The notes under the pieces were generated by a model. It did not search any database. It was not told where the DNA came from and saw only the letters and a program-made list of their open reading frames with translations. Made by a program: the position numbers and the translations under genes. From assembly GCF_900149705.1 (NCBI RefSeq), contig NZ_LT703001.1, positions 372,001 through 436,000 of the forward strand: DNA of 64,000 nt. The letters run 5' to 3'. The stretch comes from Sphingorhabdus sp. Alg231-15 (GTDB lineage Bacteria > Pseudomonadota > Alphaproteobacteria > Sphingomonadales > Sphingomonadaceae). Positions within the stretch are counted from its first letter, which is position 1. Every line of letters starts with the position of its first letter. Shown here in pieces: positions 56,279-64,000 of this stretch.

Positions 56279-57376
56279 GTGGCAAAAACTCCCCAGAAAG
56301 CCTCATCAAAATCAAAGGTCCCGGCAAAGAGGGCTACCAAAGCAACGCCGAAAAAGACTGCGGCCAAACCAGCAAGTCGCCTGCCTGTTCTGAAAACTCC
56401 GATTTACAAGGCGAACAAAACGGAGTTGATGGAGTTTTATGAGCAAATGCTGCTCATCCGTCGCTTCGAGGAAAAGGCGGGGCAGCTTTATGGCCTTGGT
56501 CTAATTGGTGGTTTTTGCCATCTGTATATCGGTCAGGAAGCTGTGGTTACCGGATTGCAATCGGCGATTGAGCCGGGTAAGGATAGTGTCATTACCGGCT
56601 ATCGCGACCATGGTCATATGCTCGCCTGCGGTATCGATCCCAATATTGTTATGGCGGAGTTGACGGGACGGGCATCCGGCATTTCAAAAGGCAAGGGCGG
56701 CTCGATGCACATGTTCTCTGTCGAGCATGGTTTCTATGGGGGGCATGGTATTGTCGGAGCGCAAGTATCATTGGGAACAGGTTTAGCCTTCGGACATAAA
56801 TATAAAGAAGATGGCGGTGTTTGCCTGGCCTATTTCGGAGATGGCGCTTCCAATCAGGGGCAGGTTTACGAGAGTTTCAACATGGCAGAGCTGTGGAAAC
56901 TGCCAGTGATTTTCGTGATTGAAAACAATCAATATGCCATGGGTACCAGTGTCAATCGTTCCTCGTCCGAGGATCAGTTGTATCGCCGTGGAGAGAGTTT
57001 TCGGATTCCGGGAGTTCAAGTTGACGGCATGGATGTTCTTGCGGTGCGAGGGGCTGTTGAAGAAGCTCTGAAATATGTGCGCGGCGGCAAAGGGCCAGTC
57101 TTGATGGAACTGAAAACCTATCGCTATCGCGGCCACTCGATGTCTGATCCGGCAAAATATCGCAGCCGGGATGAAGTGCAAGATGTGCGCGAAAAATCTG
57201 ATCCGATTGAGCGGCTGAAAGCCATGCTTTTAAAACAGGGCGTCAAAGAAGAAGATTTGAAGGCGCTGGACAAGAAAGTACGCAAAACGGTTTTGGAGGC
57301 GGCAGATTTCGCCGAGGAATCGCCAGAACCGGAACTTTCTGAACTTTATACTGACGTTTTGGTGGAGCAATATTGA
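56279..57376 (+). CDS. pdhA: pyruvate dehydrogenase E1 component, alpha subunit
   Basis: Thiamine-diphosphate-dependent E1-alpha subunit, 365 aa. The core has [42 protein letters not shown] and the ThDP motif [21 protein letters not shown]. The start is GTG 56279 with CAGGAAA about 8 nt upstream. The first 35 residues are a Lys/Ala-rich extension ([20 protein letters not shown]) not needed for the fold. TGA and the pdhB ATG overlap by 1 nt (TGATG), which is strong coupling. Confidence 0.95.
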   Translation: MAKTPQKASSKSKVPAKRATKATPKKTAAKPASRLPVLKTPIYKANKTELMEFYEQMLLIRRFEEKAGQLYGLGLIGGFCHLYIGQEAVVTGLQSAIEPGKDSVITGYRDHGHMLACGIDPNIVMAELTGRASGISKGKGGSMHMFSVEHGFYGGHGIVGAQVSLGTGLAFGHKYKEDGGVCLAYFGDGASNQGQVYESFNMAELWKLPVIFVIENNQYAMGTSVNRSSSEDQLYRRGESFRIPGVQVDGMDVLAVRGAVEEALKYVRGGKGPVLMELKTYRYRGHSMSDPAKYRSRDEVQDVREKSDPIERLKAMLLKQGVKEEDLKALDKKVRKTVLEAADFAEESPEPELSELYTDVLVEQY

Positions 57377-58749
57377 TGGCGATTGAGTTGAAAATGCCAG
57401 CGCTGTCGCCAACGATGGAAGAGGGCACCTTGGCCAAATGGCTTGTTAAAGAAGGTGATGAGGTAAGCTCTGGAGATATTCTGGCAGAGATTGAAACCGA
57501 CAAAGCTACGATGGAATTTGAAGCTGTGGACGAAGGGGTTATCTCAAAGATCCTGATCGCAGAGGGTACCGATGAAGTTGCTGTTGGAACGGTTATTGCC
57601 GAAATGACTGGCGAGGACGAAGAGGAAAGTGCCACGCCAGCGCCGGCTCAAACACCTAAAGCTAAGGTTGAAAGCACTCCTGAACCTGCGACAGAGACTG
57701 CATCTGATACAACTAAGCCTTCTACAGTATCTCGGGCAAGTGATCCGGCTATTCCCGAAGGTACATCGATGACTGCGATAACTGTGCGTGAAGCCTTGCG
57801 GGATGCGATGGCGGAAGAAATGCGCACCGATGACTCTGTATTTGTGATGGGTGAGGAGGTCGCTGAGTATCAGGGGGCCTACAAAGTAACGCAAGGCCTC
57901 CTTGATGAGTTCGGTGGCAAGCGCGTAATCGATACGCCCATTACCGAACATGGTTTCGCCGGCATTGGAGCCGGTGCAGCTATGGGCGGATTAAAGCCTA
58001 TTGTGGAGTTCATGACCTTCAATTTCGCGATGCAGGCGATTGACCATATCATCAATTCCGCAGCGAAGACCAATTACATGTCTGGCGGTCAAATGCGCTG
58101 CCCTATTGTTTTTCGCGGTCCCAATGGTGCTGCATCGCGTGTTGGTGCACAGCATAGCCAGAATTATGGGCCATGGTATGCCAGTGTTCCCGGATTGATA
58201 GTTATCGCCCCCTATGACGCAGCAGATGCCAAAGGTTTGATGAAAGCGGCGATCCGGTGCCCCGATCCAGTTGTTTTTCTGGAGAATGAACTGCTTTATG
58301 GCCGGTCCTTCGAGATACCGGAAATTGATGATTATGTCCTGCCAATCGGCAAGGCGCGGATCATGCGGGAAGGTACGGATGTCACGATTATAAGCTATTC
58401 CATAGGTGTCGGGCTTGCTCTGGAAGCGGCGGATGCACTTGCGGATGAAGGGATTGATGCGGAGGTTATAGACTTACGGACATTGCGGCCTCTCGATACC
58501 GAGACCGTGCTGAATAGCCTGGCGAAAACGAACCGCTTAGTGGTTGCTGAAGAAGGGTGGCCAACCTGTTCGATAGCAAGCGAGATCGTTTCACTGTGCA
58601 TGGAGCAAGGCTTTGATGACCTTGACGCGCCGGTCATGCGTGTGACCAACGAAGATGTGCCGTTGCCCTATGCCGCGAATTTGGAAAAAGCCGCACTCAT
58701 TGACAGCGATCGTATTATCGCTGCCGCCAAGAAAGTTTGTTACAGTTAG
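57376..58749 (+). CDS. pdhB: pyruvate dehydrogenase E1 component, beta subunit with lipoyl domain
   Basis: E1-beta of 457 aa, fused to an N-terminal lipoyl domain, a known alphaproteobacterial arrangement. The lipoyl lysine is K43 in [11 protein letters not shown]; an Ala/Pro/Thr-rich linker follows (about residues 80-128) and then the transketolase-like beta domain with [20 protein letters not shown] and the C-terminal [20 protein letters not shown]. It is coupled to pdhA and ends 10 bp before the convergent TadE-like gene; no E2 gene appears in the window. Confidence 0.95.
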   Translation: MAIELKMPALSPTMEEGTLAKWLVKEGDEVSSGDILAEIETDKATMEFEAVDEGVISKILIAEGTDEVAVGTVIAEMTGEDEEESATPAPAQTPKAKVESTPEPATETASDTTKPSTVSRASDPAIPEGTSMTAITVREALRDAMAEEMRTDDSVFVMGEEVAEYQGAYKVTQGLLDEFGGKRVIDTPITEHGFAGIGAGAAMGGLKPIVEFMTFNFAMQAIDHIINSAAKTNYMSGGQMRCPIVFRGPNGAASRVGAQHSQNYGPWYASVPGLIVIAPYDAADAKGLMKAAIRCPDPVVFLENELLYGRSFEIPEIDDYVLPIGKARIMREGTDVTIISYSIGVGLALEAADALADEGIDAEVIDLRTLRPLDTETVLNSLAKTNRLVVAEEGWPTCSIASEIVSLCMEQGFDDLDAPVMRVTNEDVPLPYAANLEKAALIDSDRIIAAAKKVCYS

Positions 58750-58758
58750 AAATCTGGC

Positions 58759-59469
58759 TCAGGTTATCACGTCGTAACGGTTACAACGCCACAGTTGTCC
58801 GTTTGCAATGTTGCTGGCGTTGCGCATTGCATGATCGTTGCGTTCGCGGGCAACAAATGCGCTTTCGTAACGGATAACAATATTTCCAAAAAACCGGTCT
58901 GATATCAGTGGCTTGTAGTCGTATATGACCTCAACAAAGTTGACCGCTGATGCAGGTGTAGCCGTGATTTTCTTGCCGGTGGGCCCAATCCCTGTGGCCA
59001 GAGATGCGTCGGTTTCTCCGTCGCCCTCAGCACCAAAAGTGGACGAATAGGCTGTATTGCCGCCGTAACAACGCTGCCAGCGGATCCATTGCCCTTCATC
59101 GGCACCGGCTAGGCCATTATGCTCCAGATTAGACAGAATAATTCTGGCATTAGGCGAGAAGTCGATGCTGCTGCCAGTCAGATGGGCGCCGGTGAAAATT
59201 TCCCGAATATCGGCCTCATCAATAGTATTGCGGACACGTGATGCGTTATCCGCGACAAGCATGGCGACCTGACTGACTTGCAAATGACCAACAGCGAGAT
59301 TGGCCGTCTCCATTCCGGTAAGGCCGATCGTCAGCATGAATGGCGCAACGAATGCAAATTCTATCAGCGCCAGGCCGCTCTTGTCCTGATGGAGTTTACC
59401 GAGAAACCGGGTTGCCCGGTTGTCAGGTACAATTTTCTTTGGCTTAAATTCTCTCAAAATATTTTTCAT
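58759..59469 (-). CDS. TadE-like pilus assembly protein
   Basis: Predicted pseudopilin-like protein of about 236 aa from ATG 59469. The N-terminal region holds KSGLALIEFAFVAPFMLTIG, a TadE-type prepilin-like hydrophobic helix with a conserved Glu. The rest is predicted extracytoplasmic and not well conserved. It begins 1 bp after the stop of the second TadE gene, completing the tadG-tadE-tadE run. The frame extends upstream but without a ribosome binding site. Confidence 0.78.
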   Translation of the reverse strand: MKNILREFKPKKIVPDNRATRFLGKLHQDKSGLALIEFAFVAPFMLTIGLTGMETANLAVGHLQVSQVAMLVADNASRVRNTIDEADIREIFTGAHLTGSSIDFSPNARIILSNLEHNGLAGADEGQWIRWQRCYGGNTAYSSTFGAEGDGETDASLATGIGPTGKKITATPASAVNFVEVIYDYKPLISDRFFGNIVIRYESAFVARERNDHAMRNASNIANGQLWRCNRYDVIT

Positions 59470-59470
59470 A

Positions 59471-60064
59471 TCAAGGCTCACACAATTCTGGATCGGCGAC
59501 CTGGGTACCAAAAGGTTGGTTTCGGACCGCCGTAGCGTTGTAGCTGGTCATTCTTTTGCTGCCGCCAAACATACCGGCCAGCGGAAATATTCGCGGAGAA
59601 TCGATCGTGATTTCATAGTTCACAATATCGTCGGGCCCACCGGTACCGATAGTGCCGGTATTCACATCAAATACGCCGTTACCATTGCCATCAAGATAGC
59701 AATCTCCGCTATCGAGGTTACCGTCGCTATTGAGATCAGTGGTTAGCTTTTCCGGTTTACCGATATTGGTAAACTCAAAATAGCTACGGACTTTGACCTC
59801 TACTGTCGCATTTTTCAGCAGAAGCGGACCCAATCCCTTTATAACGTCGGCTTTGATGTCGTCTTCGGTTTTGCCGCCAACCGAGGCTTGGCGCGCGACC
59901 TTGTGCATCACGGATTTTGACAAAGTGTCGATATAGCCCTGATAGCCAATTTCCATGATTCCCAGCAGCAGCGCAATCAGGGGACCGGCGATTAAGCCAA
60001 ATTCCATCAGTGTTGCGCCATCTTGGTCGCGGTTCAGGCGAGAAAGTCTAGATTGTATATTCAT
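59471..60064 (-). CDS. TadE family protein with calcium-loop-like motif
   Basis: 197-aa TadE-like pilus assembly protein with an N-terminal hydrophobic helix after DQDGATLMEFGLIAGPLIAL. Unusually, residues 110-121 read DLNSDGNLDSGD, matching the DxNxDGxxDxxD calcium loop of dockerins/EF-hand-like domains, and 125-136 (DGNGNGVFDVNT) is a second, imperfect loop lacking the last acidic residue. Its start codon overlaps the tadG stop by 1 nt (TGATG). The protein would face the periplasm or surface. Confidence 0.8.
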   Translation of the reverse strand: MNIQSRLSRLNRDQDGATLMEFGLIAGPLIALLLGIMEIGYQGYIDTLSKSVMHKVARQASVGGKTEDDIKADVIKGLGPLLLKNATVEVKVRSYFEFTNIGKPEKLTTDLNSDGNLDSGDCYLDGNGNGVFDVNTGTIGTGGPDDIVNYEITIDSPRIFPLAGMFGGSKRMTSYNATAVRNQPFGTQVADPELCEP

Positions 60065-62073
60065 CAGTTTGACAACCTCAATCCACCGATTTTCTGGGCA
60101 ATGTTCGAGAAAGCAGCTTGCAATGTTGCTCTATCGGTTGCTGCCGCGGCGTTACCCGGGCTGCTAGCACAGGCCAACATGTTCGCTGACACCGTGGCAG
60201 TACCAAATTGAACGACCCAGACAGTCCAACCCTTCGCCCGGACAGCTGCGCACATTAACTGGAAGCGATGGGCCTGACGTGCTGCCAATTCAGCGTCGCC
60301 GGCATTTGCTGCCGCGATGCTGCTATCGAGTTTCTGATACCCATAAGCACCGTAGTTGGTCTGCCGGATTACCATGTTACCATCAGTCATAAACACAACG
60401 TGCCGGCCAATGCTAAAACCATTTGGTGCGGTTGAATTCTCAGCTTGGAACAGTCCATCTTCCGACAGCAAACGAGCGCCCCAGATCATGCCAATGGTAT
60501 GATTGGTGAAACCACCATCCTGCAATCCGGAGATATAGCTTTCCAGATCATTTGAAGAACCATCATCATAGGTTGCATAGGACTGCAGTTTCCTGGCAGG
60601 AGCCGGACAGGCTGCAGAATCGCCACTCAGGGCAATTTTGGATCCCGATGTCGCTGGATTTGTGTTTGCACGGTCATATTTCAAATCCCGCCAGAATGGG
60701 GCCCATCTGGAATTCGCATCAGTTGGCAACAGATCAATTTGCAGATCAAGCGCATCCGTCGGAATAGCTGTTGTGGCCGTGGTTATAGATGTATTGGAAT
60801 TGCGTTCGACGATGCAACCGTCCCAACGCTCCAGATCCTCACCGTCGGTGGTTGGATTCTGTGCAGCAGGATTCGCAGGCTTGATAGAACGGACATAGTC
60901 ATAAACGTCGTGCGTCTCTGCATCATAAGACCAATCTGTAATACGGACAGCTCCTGACTGCCATTTGTCTACTTGGACAACGGGTATCTCTTCCGTTGTT
61001 CTGGTACGGGTGCGTTCACACTGGCGCCAAAAGGCAGAGCCAACCGCTCCAGCCGGCGGTGCAGCCGTACTGCCATCCCAGGACCTATAGTCAAAAGTAT
61101 CTACGACACGCGTTTTAATATTTCCGGTTCTTGTCTCGGAAATAAGGAGCGGATCACCGGATGGGTTTGGAACAAAATAGGACTCAACATTGAGGTTGTT
61201 TGCATACCGGTCTGTACACTCCGGTCCATCGAGTTGTGCTAACGATTCGACAAACTCGTTTTCAACAATGGTGTAGCCAGCAGCGGTTTTATCTTCCACT
61301 TCGAACGTCGCTTTACGGGTCTGATAAGTCTCCCGATCACCCGCTGTTCCCCCGATAAGCCAGGTTGGATCGGCATCGTATAAGATCTCTCCGACATTGA
61401 CGGTGCTTGAATAAGGCACAAAGCCGTAACGGATCTGTTCGTTTGAAACACCGCCACCGGGGCCCAATATTCCATAAAAGTCTTCAACTGCGACTTTCAA
61501 AGCATCCAGTCTGGTGCCGCCATCCGTTACGTTGCTACCCATAGAACCGGTAACGTCGAGTACCATCATAACGTCAACGTTACCGACATCAAGACGACTG
61601 GTGCAATCTGTTTCGATTACCATATTCTCGTAACCAAAAACACGCATTAATGTCGTTCTGATAGTGGTTTGCGCCTCGCCATTGACGACCCTGACGCCGG
61701 AACCGTCCGTAAAGGCCACCTTGTTTTTTGAAACTTCGGTGCCATCGCTGTCTGTAATCGTCGCGTCAAAGGCGGTTGACCCAAAAGACCCTTCCGGAAA
61801 GTTGAATGCAAAAAACTTATTGGCTTCATCCAAGTCATCCGCAGTCAATGTATCCTGGGTCATGTTGCGCCGCGCGGCGAGAACGCCAGCGTCACATGCC
61901 TGCTGGAGGCGGGCCTGCGCCATATAGGCGCGGCCAATGTCCACACCGCCGCCGACCAAGCCGGCAATTGGGAAGAGGGCCGCAGCCGCCATCGCCAATG
62001 TATTACCCGCAGTATCCTTGCGTAACTTTTGCAAAAATGACACTCGCGATTTTATCTCGTTATTATCAACCAT
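60064..62073 (-). CDS. TadG-like protein with VWA domain
   Basis: 669-aa predicted surface or pilus-associated protein. The N-terminal TadG segment is TAGNTLAMAAAALFPIAGLV with VDIGRAYMAQARLQQACDAGVLAA after it. A von Willebrand A domain starts near residue 165 with MIDAS MVLDVTGSMGSN. A large inserted region is rich in Ser, Thr and Asn. ATG 62073 is supported by AGAGG; ATG 62100 is an alternative without a ribosome binding site. It heads the tadG-tadE-tadE run; no tad secretion ATPase or prepilin genes are in the window. Confidence 0.85.
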   Translation of the reverse strand: MVDNNEIKSRVSFLQKLRKDTAGNTLAMAAAALFPIAGLVGGGVDIGRAYMAQARLQQACDAGVLAARRNMTQDTLTADDLDEANKFFAFNFPEGSFGSTAFDATITDSDGTEVSKNKVAFTDGSGVRVVNGEAQTTIRTTLMRVFGYENMVIETDCTSRLDVGNVDVMMVLDVTGSMGSNVTDGGTRLDALKVAVEDFYGILGPGGGVSNEQIRYGFVPYSSTVNVGEILYDADPTWLIGGTAGDRETYQTRKATFEVEDKTAAGYTIVENEFVESLAQLDGPECTDRYANNLNVESYFVPNPSGDPLLISETRTGNIKTRVVDTFDYRSWDGSTAAPPAGAVGSAFWRQCERTRTRTTEEIPVVQVDKWQSGAVRITDWSYDAETHDVYDYVRSIKPANPAAQNPTTDGEDLERWDGCIVERNSNTSITTATTAIPTDALDLQIDLLPTDANSRWAPFWRDLKYDRANTNPATSGSKIALSGDSAACPAPARKLQSYATYDDGSSNDLESYISGLQDGGFTNHTIGMIWGARLLSEDGLFQAENSTAPNGFSIGRHVVFMTDGNMVIRQTNYGAYGYQKLDSSIAAANAGDAELAARQAHRFQLMCAAVRAKGWTVWVVQFGTATVSANMLACASSPGNAAAATDRATLQAAFSNIAQKIGGLRLSN

Positions 62074-62175
62074 GCCCCTGGCCTCTGATCTATGCGTCAT
62101 CAATTCACGCCGGTGGATTTCAATTCAGCGTGTCTGATAAAGAAAAAAGGGTTAGCGGCTGACCAAGGGCTATGG

Positions 62176-62190
62176 TTAAAGCAATCTTTA
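62176..62190. promoter_or_regulatory. possible CtrA-type box
   Basis: TTAA-N7-TTTA, one mismatch from the CtrA consensus TTAA-N7-TTAA, between divergent tadG and the squalene/phytoene-synthase-like gene. Tad pilus genes are CtrA-controlled in some alphaproteobacteria. Such a short site occurs by chance, so this is weak. Confidence 0.2.
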
Positions 62191-62227
62191 CCTTGATTTT
62201 CGCCGGAAAACTGTGGACGGCATCGGC

Positions 62228-62899
62228 ATGAATGATGCGGTTTTACAACTTGATCCGTTGCGGCGACTGGTTTTGGCCTATGCAAAGAAGCTCGATCGCG
62301 AACGTTATGCCCTTGTTTTTGCATTGGACTCCAGATTTGCGGAGGTTATCCGGTCCACCTCTGAAACATTGATTGGACAAATGCGGTTAACCTGGTGGCG
62401 GGATAATTTAACCAAGCCCATCGTTGATCGTCCGGCAGGAGAACCGCTCGTTGCGTTGATCAATTCGGTTGAAGAGCAGGGAGCCGATCTGGGACCCTTA
62501 CTGGATCTCGTTGAAGGGTGGGCTGTGTTGCTAGATGACTTTCCTTGGGATGACCGGCAATTTGATCAATATGCGACAAAGCGCGGGGAAAGTGTATTTC
62601 GCTTTGTACTTGGTGCTGATCGAGAATTAACCGAGATCCAGAGAATAGCAGCCCAAGGCTGGGCGCTATGGGATTTTGCCCGACATTGTACAGATACGCA
62701 GATGAGAGAAGAGGCTTTCTCTAGATGCAGCAGCCTTTTTGATTCGGTATCGTCGGTCCGGTTTGACAGAAGCGGACGGCCGCTCTCTATTCTCTGTAAA
62801 TTGGCGCAGCGAGATGTAAAAACAGGCACGTTAACAGCCGACCTATATCGGCCCAAGGTCGCAAGTATGATCATCTGGCACGGCGTAACCGGCTGTTAA
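62228..62899 (+). CDS. squalene/phytoene synthase-like protein
   Basis: 223-aa protein of the isoprenoid synthase class-I-like fold. LTWWRD and the downstream helix-rich sequence match the squalene/phytoene synthase family, including the NDUFAF6-like branch. The first aspartate-rich site reads DSRFAE rather than DxxxD, and no second DxxxD is seen, so diphosphate chemistry is doubtful. ATG 62228 is preferred; GTG 62213 is an alternative. It is divergent from tadG. A non-enzymatic assembly-factor role is possible. Confidence 0.72.
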   Translation: MNDAVLQLDPLRRLVLAYAKKLDRERYALVFALDSRFAEVIRSTSETLIGQMRLTWWRDNLTKPIVDRPAGEPLVALINSVEEQGADLGPLLDLVEGWAVLLDDFPWDDRQFDQYATKRGESVFRFVLGADRELTEIQRIAAQGWALWDFARHCTDTQMREEAFSRCSSLFDSVSSVRFDRSGRPLSILCKLAQRDVKTGTLTADLYRPKVASMIIWHGVTGC

Positions 62900-62934
62900 C
62901 ACCAGTCTGGACAGCGAGAAGGAGCCCGTGACTT

Positions 62935-63402
62935 ATGAAACGATATGTCGCCGGCGCCGGCAGCATGATGTTTATGATAATCGCTGGCCTCTTCTTGTGG
63001 ATTGGCGTCAATGGGCAAGAAGTAACGATACCTGATGCCCCGCCTCCTCCAGAACCAGTTGAGGAAGAAGGTTTGCCGGAAGCTGATGAGAGTGCTCCGG
63101 CAGTTGGTCCGCCGCCGCCGACCCCGCCCAAAGCTTACAAAGCATCGCGCGAAGAACGCCGTTTCAATCGCTACGATCGCAATCGCGATGAGATAATCAC
63201 CCGGCTTGAACTCATGAGTAGTCGAACCAAAGCGTTCAAGGCGCTGGATAAAGATGACAATAATCTGCTGACATTCGAGGAATGGGCGGCTGTTACGAGT
63301 GACCGCTTCACCGGAGCGGATCAGGATAGCAATGGTGCGCTTACCAGAATGGAATTCAGAACCACACGGCCAAAACGGAATACATCGCGCTGCAAATGCT
63401 GA
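62935..63402 (+). CDS. EF-hand domain protein with N-terminal anchor
   Basis: 155-aa protein. An N-terminal hydrophobic segment (AGSMMFMIIAGLFLWIGVNG) acts as a signal or membrane anchor, a Pro/Glu-rich linker follows, and three EF-hand-like loops lie at the C-terminus: DRNRDEIITRLE, DKDDNNLLTFEE and DQDSNGALTRME, each with acidic residues at positions 1, 3 and 12. The ribosome binding site AAGGAG precedes ATG 62935. Likely a periplasmic or inner-membrane calcium-binding protein. It converges with trmFO. Confidence 0.83.
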   Translation: MKRYVAGAGSMMFMIIAGLFLWIGVNGQEVTIPDAPPPPEPVEEEGLPEADESAPAVGPPPPTPPKAYKASREERRFNRYDRNRDEIITRLELMSSRTKAFKALDKDDNNLLTFEEWAAVTSDRFTGADQDSNGALTRMEFRTTRPKRNTSRCKC

Positions 63403-63408
63403 AGAAGC

Positions 63409-64000
63409 TTAAGCCGCTTCTGGTTCTCCGACAGACAATTGCTGCCAGTCCGCAAAATCCTTTCGCGCACGCGTGGTATAGGCTTCCTTTCGCTCTTTCT
63501 TTTTCACTCTTTGCTCAAACGGAGGAAATAGTCCAAAATTGACATTCATCGGTTGATAGTCCTGCGCGTCTGCACCGCCTGTAATGTGTGACAGCAGTGC
63601 TCCAAAAGCTGTAGTTTCAGGAGGATAGGTGAAAGGCTCTCCCTTAATTTCTGCCGCCGCCATACGACCAACCATCAATCCAACTGCGGCACTTTCGACA
63701 TAGCCTTCGCAACCGGTGATCTGGCCCGCAAAGCGGATGTGCGGTGCGTTTCGTAGGCGCATTTCCTTGTCCAGAAGTTTGGGAGCATTGATGAACGTAT
63801 TGCGATGCAAACCACCCATACGCGCGAACTCCGCATTTTCCAGACCAGGGATTGAACGAAGCAGGTCAGCTTGTGCGCCATATTTCAGTTTTGTCTGGAA
63901 ACCGACCATATTCCAAAGCGTTCCGAGCGCATTATCCTGCCGCAATTGTACCACAGCATAGGCACTTTCATTCGTATGCGCATTGGTCAATCCAACCGGT
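63409..64000 (-). CDS. trmFO: TrmFO, C-terminal part
   Basis: FAD- and folate-dependent tRNA m5U54 methyltransferase. The gene begins beyond the right window edge; 197 codons are visible. [40 protein letters not shown] and [19 protein letters not shown] match the family, followed by [15 protein letters not shown]. The stop is TAA at 63409-63411, converging with the EF-hand gene. It is partial because of the window limit, not a pseudogene. Confidence 0.95.
   Translation of the reverse strand, partial: PVGLTNAHTNESAYAVVQLRQDNALGTLWNMVGFQTKLKYGAQADLLRSIPGLENAEFARMGGLHRNTFINAPKLLDKEMRLRNAPHIRFAGQITGCEGYVESAAVGLMVGRMAAAEIKGEPFTYPPETTAFGALLSHITGGADAQDYQPMNVNFGLFPPFEQRVKKKERKEAYTTRARKDFADWQQLSVGEPEAA

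Overview
The window is chromosomal DNA from an alphaproteobacterium, most likely of the order Sphingomonadales. The evidence is gene content: a DivL-type pseudo-kinase whose phosphoacceptor is Tyr, PDH E1-beta carrying its own lipoyl domain, adjacent sdhE and mfd, a yqeY-dnaG-rpoD run, AddAB rather than RecBCD, TadE/TadG genes and DUF4170. Base composition looks moderate, which suggests a marine or low-GC sphingomonad; genus is not resolved from sequence alone. No phage, integrase, IS transposase, rRNA or CRISPR array is visible. Coding density is very high and no gene-free stretch exceeds about 220 bases.

Layout. 1-5.7 kb: the 3' part of dnaE, an acyl-CoA ligase, a radical SAM protein and moaB. 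5.8-17.2 kb: a tightly overlapping run divL-tsaE-amgK-murU-addB-addA (cell-cycle signalling, tRNA t6A synthesis, peptidoglycan sugar recycling, double-strand break repair), then trxA. 17.2-20.1 kb on the minus strand: an inositol-monophosphatase-family enzyme, a GST-like protein and argJ. 20.2-24.1 kb: a small predicted secreted protein immediately before secA, secA, and a TSUP permease. 24.1-26.0 kb minus: tRNA-Asn, nadK, moaA. 26.1-34.2 kb: an EAL phosphodiesterase with degenerate GGDEF, mfd-sdhE and divergent recG. 34.2-41 kb: PilZ protein, tyrS, a DOMON-like protein overlapping a NamZ-type (DUF1343) gene, a MoxR/VWA pair and hypotheticals.

41-45.9 kb minus: rpoD, dnaG, a DUF559 gene and yqeY. 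The DUF559 gene is bracketed by two near-identical 35-bp palindromic repeats in inverted orientation. One repeat supplies both the C-terminus of DUF559 and the ribosome binding site of dnaG. 46-52.1 kb: carA-rraB-carB, greA and a rhomboid protease. 52.1-54.3 kb minus: DUF4170 and a four-gene cluster of small helical membrane-anchored proteins (YqjD/YqjE-like), one with a histone-H1-like Lys/Ala tail. 54.5-58.7 kb: eno, ftsB, pdhA, pdhB. 58.8-62.1 kb minus: tadG-tadE-tadE-like. The window ends with a squalene/phytoene-synthase-like protein, an EF-hand protein and the 3' end of trmFO.

Most of the window is housekeeping. The observations most worth following up are the DUF559/inverted-repeat cassette inside the primase-sigma operon, the SecM-like arrangement before secA, rraB inserted between carA and carB, and the YqjD-like cluster with the histone-like tail. 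All regulatory claims are by-eye readings; no folding, homology search or expression data were available.
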